Assembly (NCBI GenBank): GCA_025618425.1
Contig: CM046846.1
Coordinates: forward strand, 606,001-670,000
Direction of reading: 5' to 3'
DNA: 64,000 bases
DNA from: Heliocidaris tuberculata
Taxonomy: Eukaryota > Echinodermata > Echinoidea > Camarodonta > Echinometridae
A program made the position numbers and the translations under genes. The notes beneath the pieces are model-generated. The model had not been told where the DNA came from and searched no databases. It saw only the letters and a program-made list of their open reading frames with translations. How positions within the stretch are numbered: position 1 is the stretch's first letter; each line of letters begins with the position of its first letter. Below, one piece after another: positions 1 through 11,613 of the stretch.

Positions 1-746
1 GGGGCTGCAATCCCCATGCAGCCCCCGCCTCCCCGCCTCGTACACCAGTGGTATTCATAAATCTTGCCCTTCCCATTTTTCTGACTCTCAAGTGCATTAA
101 TTAATTTTTTTGAGCAGGGTGAAAGAAAATAATCAACCATAATAATAAGTGTTCGCTTGCGAGAATTATTAACATGACAAATACAGTCGACATGTGTTGT
201 TCGATCAAAACAACCCGATATTGAAGAAAACAAATCGTTTTGAAACTTTTAGTGCAAAACTTTAAAGTGATAACAAAGCTCAGTAGCATGGAACATTATA
301 AGGAAAAGATGAAGCCTTATGTCAAATATTATCAACACATTTCTCTTTTAAAATAGGTGCTAAAGCAACTAATATTTTCATTTTATTTGTGACAGTTCAG
401 TTCCCAATTTTACGATCGTTACAGTGCTTTGAATTTTATCTTTAAAAAAAGTATTATGCCATTTGCACATGAGGCCCCAATTCGACTGCTTTATTACGTG
501 CGATAATAAAGCCTGTGAAGGCAATCAGTCCATACGCGAGTGATTGTTTACCGTGTTTACTCTGTTCATTTTGCAATCACTCTTTGTACACTATCACTCT
601 GACAAGGTGCGTCAAAGATAGCGCCAGTCACTGAAGACTGATGCATTCCTTACGTCCGGAAATAATTGACGCATCGTGTACGACCGACATTATTTTTTCT
701 TTGTCATTCATTTAAAAAAAAATCTCTTCTTCATTCCCTTGTACAG
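1..746. other. Intron or 5' part of the channel gene, no exon recognised
   Basis: The first exon I can support begins at 747 in the middle of the channel's extracellular domain, so this stretch should be intron of that gene. I see no reading frame resembling the expected upstream exons (first membrane segment and proximal extracellular domain). Those must lie left of the window or be too short to recognise. Confidence 0.4.
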
Positions 747-937
747 GTAAACTTCACGGACTGGGATTAATACTGGATACTCAGCAGTGGGACTATTTCT
801 ACTCGAGCGATTTCCATCGTGTGTCCAGTGGTTTTCAAGTGATGGTTTACGACCGGAACGAGGTTCCATTAGTGTCTGAGTTGGGATTCGCCGTGGGGCC
901 GGGGACCGAGAACCTAATCGGGCTCGAGATAACCGAG
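747..937 (+). CDS. Channel exon A (palm domain)
   Basis: Acceptor tgtacag at 740-746 and donor gtacgt at 938. It starts in phase 1 (two bases complete the previous codon) and ends at a codon boundary. It encodes LHGLGLILDTQQWDYFYSSD, then GFQVMVYDRNEVP and GFAVGPGTENLIGLEITE, the pattern of ENaC/ASIC palm strands. Confidence 0.85.
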
Positions 938-3014
938 GTACGTGATAACCCAGTAGCGTATCCAGGATTTTGTAAAAGGAGGGCACTCCACCCCCCCCCC
1001 CAAAAAAGAGAAGAAAAGCAGACAAGCAGCCACCAATAAAATGTGTTTTCCGGTCCTAATTTACTCTTGTGTCTAAAATTCAAAGGGGGATGGGGGGGGG
1101 GGGGGTGCATATTTGAGGGGTTGTGTATTTGAGACAGTGTTGGGTCCAAGACCATGAGGGTCCGAGATCAAGATCAAGATCAAGATCAGACAGTCCGAGA
1201 TCCAGATCCAGATCAGGATCAGATAATGTCCGAGATCAAGATCAAGATCGAGGTTACTGATGCCGATCTCAAGACTGGTCTCGAGATCAAGATCGATCTC
1301 GAGGTACCCAACACTGAGTCGTGTTTTCGCCGATTGGTGAACGATTTTAAAAGCTTTTTAGTTTGATAATTTACGTAATAACAATGCTGATCTCGAGCGA
1401 TCTCAAGCGAAAATTCTGAGAACAGAAGCTCCGAGATCAAGATCAACACCTTCGAGATCAAGAACAAGATCGAGGTTACTGATGCTGATCTCGAGGTACC
1501 CAACACTGATTTGAGATATGCCACTTGCCACCCCCCCCCCACCTTGAATGTGTGAACCTATCAAAATTTTATTAAAAATGTCGAAAATAAATTATGCCAA
1601 ACATGCCAAAATGATTCACCAGATGACTACTGAATTTATAGGTTGAATACAGCTATAGGACAACAGGGTTCTCGTAGTCAATGGATTAATTCAAAGAACT
1701 TCAATTTACGTGATATTATGATGCTGTATTGTTCATACCAAGGCGTTATCACAGAACTCCTTGTTCATACCAGTTAATTCATCCACGATGTATATATCTT
1801 CTTGCTTTTCAGCACAAATTGAAACTTAGATTTCATGAGCATTACCAATTACCATCGTATCATCCATCAATCTTTCCCGCTCACCTGCTCTCACTCTCCC
1901 TCTCTCTCCCTCTCCCCCTCTCCCTATTCCTCCTTTCCCCCCTAAACAATACCTTCCTCTTCAAATCATCTCATCACTCTTACCATCTTCTCACAATCGA
2001 AGGTGAATAATCTTCCGCCCCCTCATGGAGTGTGTGGCAAGAAAGATCTCAAATATTATGACCACTACTCCACATCAGGATGCCGAGAGGAGTGCCATAC
2101 TGACTTCGTGGTTCAGAGATGCGGTTGCAAAGAACCTTACATGCCAGGTATGAATAATGAATTAATACATCATTTGAACATTAATTGATGCATAGAATAA
2201 CATTAGGCAATTAGTAAATTGATTAGTACACTCATAATTAATTAGTACACTTTATAATTATGGAAATAGTCGGTTAAACATGTTAAATGATTAAATAGAT
2301 GAAGAAATAAATTTCAAAAAGACGACTAAAAAAAAAAAAAAAGAAGAAACTTTTGGTGCTTAATATGTAAATATATACTAATAAAGACTGCAGTATGTCT
2401 CTTTCTTATGGTAATTTATAAGGAACAACGAAATGACCGCGACCCCCTCCCCCCATAATATAGCAACTACAATATCTCCCCCCCCCCTTTTTATTCGGTT
2501 CTGAAGAGGGCAGATGGGATTAATGGAATAAAGTTCGTGGAGAAAAAAACAACAACATGTGGCAGGGCGCGAAACTTCTTGCTCTCCGGATTACACCCTG
2601 AATAACTATTTTCTTCATTTTTGTTTCCACACCAAGGTAACAGCTCTGTTTGTAATCCTGTCCAGCTCTATGACTGTGCAGCAAGTGCAACAAGTAAGGA
2701 AACTGCAGGATTTGTTTGTTTGTGTGTTGGTGATTTGTTTGTTTTTTGTTTTCGTTTGTGTCAAGAAGAGTAGAGATCTTGAACATTTTTATAAGCCGCT
2801 TACAAAGTCAGCTATATAATGTTATGCAGGGGCGGATCCAGGATTTTGTATAAGGGGGGGGGGGGCACACAAATGCAGGTTTGTCATTTTTTGGAAACTG
2901 CTTGGAGGGAGACCGGTATTTTTTGGGGGGTCTCGCCAGCTCTCGAAAAATCGCTCAGTGGGGGGGGGGGGGTATGGGGGTCCAGTTCCCCTCCATAATT
3001 CTCTGACAAGCAAC

Positions 3015-3052
<38 letters not shown>

Positions 3053-5581
3053 GAGGTTTTTCGTTCTAAGGGGGGGGGGGGGCACATTGCATACTTTTCT
3101 TCCAAGGGGGGGGGGGGGCATGGGGCGGGTGTGTTCCCCCTAAACCCACCACTAATTATGGATATAAATTGTCATAATTATAATCGTAATATCAAGTCAG
3201 TTTTAAAGATGAGAGACTGCGAATGCTTTATGAAGACATTTCAAATCTTGTCATTATATGTAATAAGTGGTGAACTGGATTTTCTGTTCACTTTGGATAA
3301 ATTGTAATAAAGATGAGTAGAGACTGTACATAGAGATGTTGAGATGCCGTAAATGAGAGTAGTTTGACTATATTGACTGTATATAAGAAGGTCATGGGTT
3401 CGAGCTTCGGTACGGTCCTTTAATTGGTATGACATCAACCAAATTTGCCACTTTGAACCCAGGTATTGGTATACCTTGTAGCAGTGGCATAGCGTGTGAG
3501 TCTATACACCGACATCATTGGGGGGGGGGGGGGGCGTACCGGTCTTACTCGGTGGATTAACTATGAATTGATAAGGCGATTAATTATGGGGAAGGAACCC
3601 GGGGTTGGGGGCATGTCTCATTGAGACCTGTAAATCATCGCGTAAATCACTTTCTGAAAAGCACCCTAAACGGGGATTGCAGCAGGAGTCGGGTAGGAGT
3701 AGATTTCATACCCTAAACCGGAAAACCCGTCTAACATCTCTGATTTTTATACCCCTTTCAGTGGATCTTCTTCTTATCTACTCTGAATTTGATACCCCTT
3801 TTTTTAATTTTCCTGTTTTGATACCCTAAACGCGTAACCCTTTTTATCCGTTTTCGTGTGTACGCGGATGATGTACAGGTCTTAATGAGACATGCATATC
3901 ATCGTTGTTGGTTTTTTTTCTTCTCGTTCTCCTTCCCTTATCCTTCTCCCTTTTTAGCCATTTTTCCGGGGACACGTGCCCCTTCTAACCCGCTTCTACG
4001 CCATAGCACATTATTAAGGATTTTATTGAATGCAATCGATGTAGCCTAGCTATAAAGTCAATAGTTGACCGTGTTGAGTGTGCGACAACAGCTTCATCAA
4101 GCGGAAAGCCAAACTATAAAATTCTGCTTTTTTCATATTGTTTCAGTTGATTTCATCAGAATCGCTGCCAACGACTGTGAATGCCCAGTTCCCTGTCATA
4201 GCGTCACGTATGAACCTGTAGTTACTACAGCTAGATTTCCGTCAAACTTCTGGTCAGCTTCACTCTCCGATATCTACAAACGCCAATACAACGTCACACT
4301 CTCCTCCGAATATTTCAGGTAACAAACACACAAATAAAAAACACTTTGATTCGTTGAATTGTTTGGTAATAGATTAATAACTTTTGCATCTCGTCTGAAA
4401 CAAATGTGGACTTCCTTAAGCTGTTTAGAGCCGAATAAGGCTGACAAAAATTATATGAAAATCGTAGAGATGGGGTAATAATCTTGGGAAATGTAACAAG
4501 AGAAATCATGGTGATGATATGGTAATGATTATCCTGATTATGGAAACGGGGAAAAGTGAGTTCTGCTTCACGTATTTCGATTCCTCGTATTATGTAGACA
4601 GTTTGTATAATGACTTCACATTACAAGCCTTTTCGGTTATTACATCAAATTTCCTTATTATCTCATATTGTATTTCACAGTGAAAACATGGTATTCATAA
4701 ACCTCTTCTTCAAAGAGCTAAGCATTGAGAAGATCACACAACAAACAGCTTATACATTCTTCAGTCTTCTTTGTAAGTATTCTACTTTCAAATGAATTAG
4801 GTCTATATAGTCCCACCTAACCTATATACATGGATAATCTATACTTATAACTGTAAGTTTTAATATAAAGCAAATTCGGATCCAGGATATTGCAAAAGGA
4901 GGGGGCATGATATTCAATCTTAAAAAAAAAAAAGGGGGGGGGGGAGGAAGAAGCATTATCACGTCATGGGAATATTCTTTGGGTTGTATGCCACATGGGT
5001 TTCAAGGGAGGGGTACATCTGTACGTTCTCTTATTGGCGTTTTGGACATGGTACGAGCTGATACATTTGAATCTTCATTCTTAAGTATGTTAGAGCAAAC
5101 AAATAAAATGAAACAAAACAAAAAGGCAGCAAATGTACATCTCCAATAATTATAATTATACGGAGCCCGGGAGGACTAAGTCGTTCCATCACTTATGACG
5201 ACGACTTATAAGTGGTGGGAAAGACTTATATCACAGAGTTGGGAACTATATTTATGGGGACGACTTATAAGCAGTGGGAACGACTTATATTACAGAGGTG
5301 CGACTTACATTAGTGATGGGGACGCCTTGTAAGTAGTGGGGACAACTTATATTAGTATCACTTTATTTTCGCGCATATCCTCTCTCGGCTCCGTATAAAT
5401 GGTATATGGTATCAACAAAAATCTATACTAGAACGTTCTTCCTTTATTTGGTTCTGTAGGTGATATCGGAGGCTCAATGGGACTATGGCTGGGAGGAAGC
5501 ATTCTCACCATCTTCGAACTTTTCGATCTCTTGAGCAATTCGACCTATTTCTACTACACCAGATTAGCTCGGCGAAAATAA
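747..5581 (+). CDS. Degenerin/ENaC/ASIC-family cation channel, C-terminal ~258 residues (gene model, 5' partial)
   Basis: Gene model joined from exons 747-937, 2003-2147, 2637-2693, 4147-4318, 4681-4772 and 5460-5581, all with GT-AG borders and matching phases (0, 1, 1, 2, 1). The family forms trimeric, amiloride-sensitive, mostly Na+-selective channels in the plasma membrane. Seen in order: a palm-domain segment ending LIGLEITE; the NLPPPHGVC block; the cysteine-rich region (CREEC, CGC, YMPG, CECPVPC); the pre-TM2 segment NMVFINLFFKELSIEK; then TM2 with DIGGSMGLWLGGSILTIFEL and a stop after a short basic tail. The selectivity-filter triplet reads G-G-S, where ASICs usually have G-A-S; beta-ENaC carries G-G-S. 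The cytoplasmic tail is only about a dozen residues. TM1 and the first half of the ectodomain are outside the window. The family is certain; the ASIC-like subfamily is likely; ligand or gating stimulus cannot be inferred. Confidence 0.9.
938..2002 (+). other. Channel intron with hAT-like end and GATC-rich element
   Basis: The intron between exons A and B. It contains a hAT-like left end (CAGTAGCGTATCCAGGATTT at 951), C and G homopolymers, a GATC-rich element bounded by inverted repeats (1135-1508), and a CT-rich stretch (about 1890-1935) upstream of the acceptor at 2001-2002. Confidence 0.6.
1135..1508. repeat. GATC-rich repeat bounded by inverted CAGTGTTGGGT / ACCCAACACTG
   Basis: CAGTGTTGGGT at 1135-1145 is repeated in inverse orientation at 1306-1316 and again at 1498-1508. 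The interior is built of AAGATC/GAGATC hexamers. A block running from CGAGATCAAG to GAGGTTACTGATG occurs twice, near 1229 and 1453. This looks like a small foldback or satellite-like element that has partly duplicated itself. No coding capacity is claimed. Confidence 0.6.
2003..2147 (+). CDS. Channel exon B (NLPPPHG and cysteine-rich block)
   Basis: Acceptor AG at 2001-2002 and donor gtatga at 2148; phase 0 in, phase 1 out. It encodes NLPPPHGVC, KYYDHYSTSGCREEC, VVQRCGCKEPYMPG. The spacing of PPP-x-G, CxxxC, CxC and YMPG is diagnostic of the ENaC/ASIC family. Confidence 0.9.
2637..2693 (+). CDS. Channel exon C, 57-bp mini-exon
   Basis: This exon is too short to stand out as an open frame and was found by phase and family pattern. 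Acceptor ccaag before 2637, donor gtaagg at 2694. Joined in phase 1 to exon B it reads (G)NSSVCNPVQLYDCAASAT, matching the family's CxxxQYxxC segment that directly follows YMPG. Its phase-1 end joins exactly to exon D. Confidence 0.85.
2827..3154. mobile_element. hAT-type non-autonomous element with G tracts
   Basis: Left end CAGGGGCGGATCCAGGATTT and right end CCCACCACTA form degenerate inverted ends. The interior has several runs of 10 or more G, a (GA)n tract at about 3019-3049 and the family box CTCTGACAAGCAAC near 3001. The 8-bp target duplication is not clear here, unlike the copies at 11371 and 49320. Confidence 0.55.
3320..3482 (+). mobile_element. tRNA-derived SINE, degenerate
   Basis: A B-box-like GGTTCGAGCTT lies at 3397-3407 within GTCATGGGTTCGAG. 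It is followed by TTTGCCACTTTGAACCCAGG, resembling the body of the SINE at 20731. The 5' A box is degenerate. It sits in the intron between channel exons C and D. Confidence 0.45.
4147..4318 (+). CDS. Channel exon D (CECPVPC, thumb region)
   Basis: Acceptor tttcag at 4141-4146, donor gtaaca at 4319. It encodes DFIRIAANDCECPVPCHSV followed by RFPSNFWSASLSDIYKRQ and NVTLSSEYFR. The CxCPxPC motif and the following phenylalanine-proline-serine segment match ASIC/ENaC thumb-to-palm sequence. One N-glycosylation sequon (NVT) is visible. Confidence 0.9.
4681..4772 (+). CDS. Channel exon E (pre-TM2)
   Basis: Acceptor tttcacag ends at 4680; donor gtaagt at 4773. It encodes ENMVFINLFFKELSIEKITQ then AYTFFSLL, the conserved strand and linker before the pore helix. 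It ends in phase 1; the split codon becomes Cys at a position where ASICs usually have Gly. Confidence 0.88.
5156..5398. mobile_element. Inverted-repeat element with internal ~33-bp tandem repeats
   Basis: Ends TTATACGGAGCC (5156-5167) and GGCTCCGTATAA (5387-5398) are exact inverse repeats. Between them are about six degenerate copies of a unit containing GACGACTTATA(A)G and AGTGGGGA. It lies in the last channel intron. Confidence 0.6.
5460..5581 (+). CDS. Channel exon F (TM2, pore and stop)
   Basis: Acceptor tctgtag ends at 5459; stop TAA at 5579-5581. Together with the last base of exon E it reads C-DIGGSMGLWLGGSILTIF, then ELFDLLSNSTYFYYTRLARRK. It holds the second membrane helix with G-G-S at the filter position and an acidic ELFD end. 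Confidence 0.88.
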
Positions 5582-7645
5582 TCGAACAAAGTCAGCCAAT
5601 GGCAAGAAAAATGTGGGGACTTACTGCAGTTTACAGAAGATTCACAAGACCGAAATTTCAGGAGACCGAAATTACACGAGACCGAACGAATGTATCGAAG
5701 ATCTACTAAACCAACATTTTTGAGGTTGAATGTTCATGAGATCGAAAAGAGAGGTCAGAAGTTTCACAAGATTGAAAGTGTAGACTGAATGTTCGCAAGA
5801 CCGGTTTTCTAGCTCTGGTGGACATTTTGGTCTCGTGGAACTTTAGTTATCTGGACTGCATCCAACAACAAAAAAAAAAGTGGTGTCATTGATATAACGT
5901 CAAACATGACTTTGAATTGAACCATGTAAACAAAAAACAAAAACAAAACAAAAAAAAAACAAAAACAAAAACAAACAAACAAACAAAGGAGAAAAAGTCT
6001 TCTGAAAAGTCTTCAGAAGGCCCAAGAACAGTTTTTTCTCAGGAAGGAATTGTCCTAGGGGCAGGCACCTGGGAACGATTTTGTTACTGGGGGTGCTGTG
6101 AGCAAAAAAAAAAAAAGAAAAAAAGAAGGGTCCTCAGCATTTTTGGGTCTCTTTTGAAGTCCAAAAATCTCTGACAAGCAAAAAAAAAAAAAAAAGAAAG
6201 AAAGAAAACAAAAAAGGGTCCTCAGCGTTTTAGGGTCTCTTTTTAACTACTTTTTAGCTACAGCACCCCCAGCACCCCCTATATACAGCACCCCCAGTAT
6301 CCTCAGCCTTCTAGGGGGTGCTGCGCACCCCCGGCTCCCAGGGTCCTGCCTTGGGGTAGTTGTTCTGGGGTAATTGTCTGCGGGAGCTTTCTTGACACAG
6401 AGAAAGATGCATGCACTATCAGAAATAATAATAAAAATAATAATTGTAATAATCATAATCATATAAATACTCAACGCGAGGGCACAAGAAGCATATCAGC
6501 ATATTGAAATATGACCTGGCCAATCCGACTAACGTAGGATGTTCTGTCAAACTGAGTAGGCCTAAGATTTGGTCTAATATACTGATCCTTAATGATTTAC
6601 TAAAATTTATATAGTGATAGCATATTTCTTCGTTGGGCACAACAATGCCCAGTTTGATTTTACCATACAGAGGGGGAAATTAAGTTTACAATAATTTACA
6701 CAATATTCATACGGGTGCAAATTATTTCTACAAGCATGACGAGGGCAGGGTATAGCTCGAGTCACTTTAATACATTCTGTTAGTATATTTGGTGCTAGCT
6801 TTTCACAATACGTATACATGTATGATATTTTACAGTTTTTGGAAGTACATCGAATTGAAAATATGAAGTAATTTATTTTAAAATCTATGTTTTACCAGTT
6901 CACATCAGTAACACCTTTATATAACCCCATAATGTGGAGCGCAATCTTGATGTGTCTCGAGAACTATAATGTCAGAATGTGATACTTATTTGACAGATTT
7001 GTATTGATTCGCATAAGCAATCACACCTTTTAAAGAAGAGCTGAGAGTAAAGGAAAAAAGATTACCATTCATAGAGTTTGCCTGGAGCCTTACTTTAGTG
7101 ATTCCTGTGTAATTTATTGTATATTTCACTCACGACTCATATTTTTTTTTAGCTTTGTAAATAAACTTCATATAGTTGCTTAAAACGCTGTGGCGTTGAA
7201 TATCTAACAGAATCACAGTGTCATGATATTTAATTATATTCATAGGTATGATTATCGTGATTATTGTACATGGTATAAATATTAATTAGTTTGTAAGCAT
7301 GCATATGACTTTCCAAGCCCGTTCTGATTTTGTTTGACTCTCTAATTGTTAAAAACAGATAACATTCTAAGGACTTATGTTGTTCCCTGAATTGTTTAAG
7401 TCCTAAAAAAGGTGTTGAAATTTGCCAAAATTGAATGAAAATTAAGCCCCAACATGCATCGAAAGCATAATGAATAACATTTCAACAAAATAGAGCTACA
7501 TCAAATGAAATATGCAATATCTAAATTAAATGCATGTGAAATATTATAATTACTTGACTCAAGTTATTGTTTTGTTTTGTTTGATATGGAATATCGCTTT
7601 AACGGTTTATTGTTTCTTAACAGTGCTAAGGTTCACAATTGTAAT
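5582..7645. other. Channel 3' flank, simple repeats, no gene seen
   Basis: Probable 3' UTR followed by intergenic DNA. It holds degenerate copies of a GAGACCGAA motif (5650-5860), A-rich tracts with two copies of GGGTCCTCAGC...GGGTCTC (6126-6240), and an AATAAA at 7160-7165 that could be a polyadenylation signal. No supported coding exon. Confidence 0.4.
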
Positions 7646-7837
7646 CAGTGGCGCAAATCCATTTTGAAATTCGGGGGGGGGGGGGGAACACCACATGAGT
7701 TAACTTTTGTACCTGTCCGAAATGTCTGAAATTTTTTTCTGACACCCCCCCCCCCAAAAAAAAAAAAAAAAAAAAAAGGTTATCACATTATTGTGATAAC
7801 CTAGTTTTCCCCCTGTCCCCCTGGATTTGCGCCCAAG
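7646..7837. mobile_element. hAT-type MITE with imperfect 8-bp target duplication
   Basis: Left end CAGTGGCGCAAATCC and right end GGATTTGCGCCCAAG are inverse repeats, flanked by ATTGTAAT (7638-7645) and GTTGTAAT (7838-7845), seven of eight matching. Inside is a small perfect hairpin, GGTTATCACA / TGTGATAACC, with a TTAT loop (about 7779-7802). Confidence 0.65.
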
Positions 7838-7845
7838 GTTGTAAT

Positions 7846-9879
7846 TGATCTTTGTAAAATATTTAGCAGGGTTGTCTGATTTAAATCTTGTTCACTCCAG
7901 TCCCTGATTTCAATCATATTTTAAATCAAAATGATTTTAAGAAACAAAAATAAGTGATTTCAGTCATTTTTACTTGACATAACTATGTGCTATCGAGAAA
8001 AACGATATTTCTTTGTTGCTGCCCTCATTGTTGAAATTCATTGTTGATTATTTGAGAAATCAAACAAAGCCTCTGTGTGATTTCGATTATCATCCATTAT
8101 GAATATTGCTCCTTTCCCCACTAGCCTTCCTTCATTACCCTCTTTGTGGATTTAAAAAAAAAAGTTATGGTATCATGGGAAATTTGAGATGTCTAAATTT
8201 CTTTTCTCCCGTTGCTGCACATGCAGGGTATTTCAAATAAAATCACTTTTGTCTTTGTTTTTTCAAACTCTAAAATCAATTTTGCAGCAACTTAAAAAAA
8301 TCTTTGTTAGCTTCTCTCTCCTAATACATGACTTTTAATTGGAGAATCACCATAACCTCTTTATAATGTAAGTAGTACAAAATATTTTTTTTTAGTTTGC
8401 GTAGACTTGATGCTTTTGGAAACAATTAAAAAATCTAATGTAAATCTAATAAATCAGATTTGAAAAAGTGAAAGTAAACGTCAACCGTAGCGTTTTGTCT
8501 TGAGTTCGCAAATATGACATAATAATATGTTGTAAATTTGTGTTCCATGTCTAAAGAGGTCAATTCCAAGAGCTTGATAATATTAAGTATAATTTTCAGT
8601 TTTTAACTGCATGGAGACGAAGTGATAATTATTTTCTACATGTATATTGAAACGGTACATTATTATATGGTTAATATTGTCGGTATAGTGCAGAATTGGG
8701 TCAGGCCGTTGGAATGTCTACTTTTTTTTTATATCGTTTACCATAATAGACCGACGGGATAATGAAAACTATTTGATTATGGAGATTAGAAAGAGGATTG
8801 AACTCATAATGAAAATAAATTGTTTTAAATATCTATTTCATATTCCGCAGACAACCCATCTTGCTGATTATATCAATATCAATGGAGTTGTACTTTACAT
8901 CAGGTATTGCTTGAATTGCACTTTAATTATACATCGGTGCCGATCTTATGCTTCATACGTTGGTATAAAAGATCAGGTACGGGCCTGCCTGTTTTAAATG
9001 GATCAAATATAATTGATTTCACAAATTGCTTTCGGCAAACTTAAATCAAAGGCCCATTTTACCGCTAGTAATGTCGACTGATTATACTGATGTGAGTTCA
9101 GTGTCCGAATTTTTTGATGAACATTTTTTTTCTTTCGGCGAGTGCTTAATTCTTATATAGATGTATACAGGGGTTGATCTAAGATTTTCAAATGGGGGGG
9201 GGGGGGGGGGGGAGGGAGGCACAATTTGATGAAAAATGTTCTGACCAGCCAAAGAAAAAAGAGGCAAAATAGGTCCTTATAGATTCCATTTTATCCCCAC
9301 TGTCTTTCACGAGTAAGCAAGCACCCCCAACCCCCCCATAACTTTAACCCCCACCCCCCAAAAGTGAAACAGTTCGTCACCTGAAGGAGGAGAGGGAGGA
9401 CACGTTCATGGGGTCGTTGCACTTAATGTCTGTCATTAGGAATTCAAATCCGTGGATTTATTAAATTACTGTCATTTGGTTTCCACACCATGTATCAATA
9501 ATGAATTTTGGACAGGAATGAGCTGCATGTCAACACGATGTAATTTAAAGTTTAAACCACGAGTTTTTTTTATCTACTAATGACGTTAATACGATAAAGG
9601 AGGTTTCGTAATTTATAGTGTTTAAGTTTTCTTACGAATTGTTATTGTAGTCACGTGGGAAAGTTGATCGCGATGAATCAATAATTATATGATACGATGA
9701 TGAATATATACATGTATGTTATTTTCTCAGAACTAATTAACTTTGGTAAAATGTGATACATTGTACTGTGAAATTGAATCGAGTGCCGACAAGCCTCTTC
9801 CATGATTAGGCTACAAATGATTACAAATTAAAGCCCCCCCCCCCCGCTCCCATCAGTTATCATCATCATCATCATCATC

Positions 9880-9922
<43 letters not shown>

Positions 9923-10225
9923 CTTGGTCACATAATGTCCATATATATAATAATGTCCATAGCAGCCCTCCCCCTAGTATTTTGAATATACCATATATGC
10001 AGGCAACCGTTAACTGCATGCAACGATTTGGTGCCTCCAATTTTTACATCTTCTCCATAAAATGCACCAACGGTATAGATGAATAAGAAAGAGTCCCAAT
10101 TTTTGCTCGCTAGTGAGAAACGGGGGATTTTCAGAGGCGCCACCCCCTCCTTTAGAAAGTGTGTCCATAGTCTATGCATTATGGTTATGTCCATTAAAAA
10201 ACATTACAAAATGCCCCTCCGGGAA
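7846..10225. other. Intergenic, no gene seen
   Basis: AT-rich sequence with a degenerate G-tract repeat near 9170-9250 and ATC plus CT microsatellites at 9857-9919. I found no exon with coding character. Confidence 0.4.
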
Positions 10226-10817
10226 TTAAAGGGCAAATCCAACCTTGCTAATAAGATGATTTGTGTGAAAGCAGAATAATAAGAAAAACATGATGGTGAA
10301 AGTTTGAAAGAAATCGGACAAGGACTAAGAAAGTTATGGATGTTTGAAAAATGAGATCACTACATCTATGCGAATCTCAAATTGGCAATTTGGTGAGTCG
10401 ATTGTGACATTTTTGTGGACAACTCTTCCATTTGTCGTACACAAAAATATCATTAATTTGCGGTTTTCTTCGAGGCACTTTTACCCCCGAGGCAGCTCAA
10501 AATATACTGGAGATAGCATATTCTTATAGGTCTTCATGAAAGAAAAAGATCCTACTGAGTATTGCATTTTGAAAAAAGTAACATTTTAGTCATTTTGTGT
10601 GTTGGAGCGAATGGGGGAGTTGTCCACAGCTACATCACAGTGACATTACCTATTTGGCCAATTTGAAATTCCCATATGTATAGTGATTACAACTTTGAAA
10701 AAATTCATAACTTTCTTATTTCTTGTCCGATTTCGTTCAAACTTTCACCAGTCTGCTTCTCTGATTTTTCCTCTTTCTTTCAAAGCAACTTGCTATTAAG
10801 GTTGGATTTCCCTTTAA
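10226..10817. mobile_element. Foldback element with long inverted arms and TTAA ends
   Basis: TTAAAGGGCAAATCCAACCT at the left and AGGTTGGATTTCCCTTTAA at the right are near-perfect inverse repeats. The arms extend inwards about 200 bp (for example GGTGAAAGTTTGAAAGAAAT against the inverse of ATTTCGTTCAAACTTTCACC, and GTGGACAACTCTTCC against GGGAGTTGTCCAC). A related decayed copy appears at about 18230-18560. Confidence 0.65.
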
Positions 10818-10924
10818 GGGGGCGCCGTTCTTTCCTCATGCTTTAGGTTGGTCTGATCATGACATTCACAACTAGGGCCAAATTAGGAACATAACCACCA
10901 TCCTCAACTATCAGGCCCGTTCGA

Positions 10925-10964
<40 letters not shown>

Positions 10965-11370
10965 GGGGTGCATTTTCATTTGCGCATTGGCGGAAATCTT
11001 TCTTCAAACGTGAGAACGTGAGGGGGATACGGGAGGGGGGGGGGTACATCCGAAATTTTCTGAATTGCAAATAAAAATAAAAATAAAAATGGTCATCAGC
11101 TTAATGTGTGTACTTTTTTACCCCAAAATTTAAAAAGAAAAGAAAAACTGATTGGTAGGTGAGCTTATCTCACCCACCCCCACCTTCCTACAGGCCTGCC
11201 ATGTCGGAGCAAGGGAAGACCTGTACCTTTAATTTTTATTTGAGACTAAACTAGCGGCTAATAGGCTATTCTTTTCACATTTTTCATTGGGGGGGGGGGG
11301 GGGGAGACAGCCTATTTACTCCTATGTGGATCCGTTTGTGCAAGTAGGCCAAATTCACTGCAATCATGAT

Positions 11371-11613
11371 CAGGGGCGGATCCAGGATTATGTATAAGGG
11401 GGGGGGGGGGGGAGGGCAAACAAAGGTAGGTTTGTCATTTTTTGGTAACTGCTCGGAGGGAGACCCGTATTAAAAAAAAAAAAAAAAAGGTTCTTTGTTC
11501 TAAAAAGGGGGGGGGGGCACAATAAAAAAGTGGGCCACAATGCATACTTTTCTTCCAAAGGAGGGGGGGGGGGCCGGGCCGGATGTGCCCCCCCCCCCCT
11601 AATTCCGCCACTG
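11371..11613. mobile_element. hAT-type MITE with perfect 8-bp target duplication
   Basis: Left end CAGGGGCGGATCCAGGATTA and right end TTCCGCCACTG form inverted termini. The element is flanked on both sides by ATCATGAT (11363-11370 and 11614-11621). An 8-bp duplication and CAG..CTG ends are hallmarks of hAT transposons. The interior has G tracts but no transposase. This is one of the cleanest members of the G-tract repeat family scattered through the window. Confidence 0.8.

Noticed and set aside
1154..1366. Asp/Gln-repeat open frame (RDQDQDQD)
   Set aside because: It arises from the GATC hexamer repeat, is intronic in the channel gene and has no splice logic.
8851..8902. Possible short exon after ttccgcag, ending before gtattg
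   Set aside because: It has splice-like borders but no family match, no neighbouring exons in phase and no homology I recognise.
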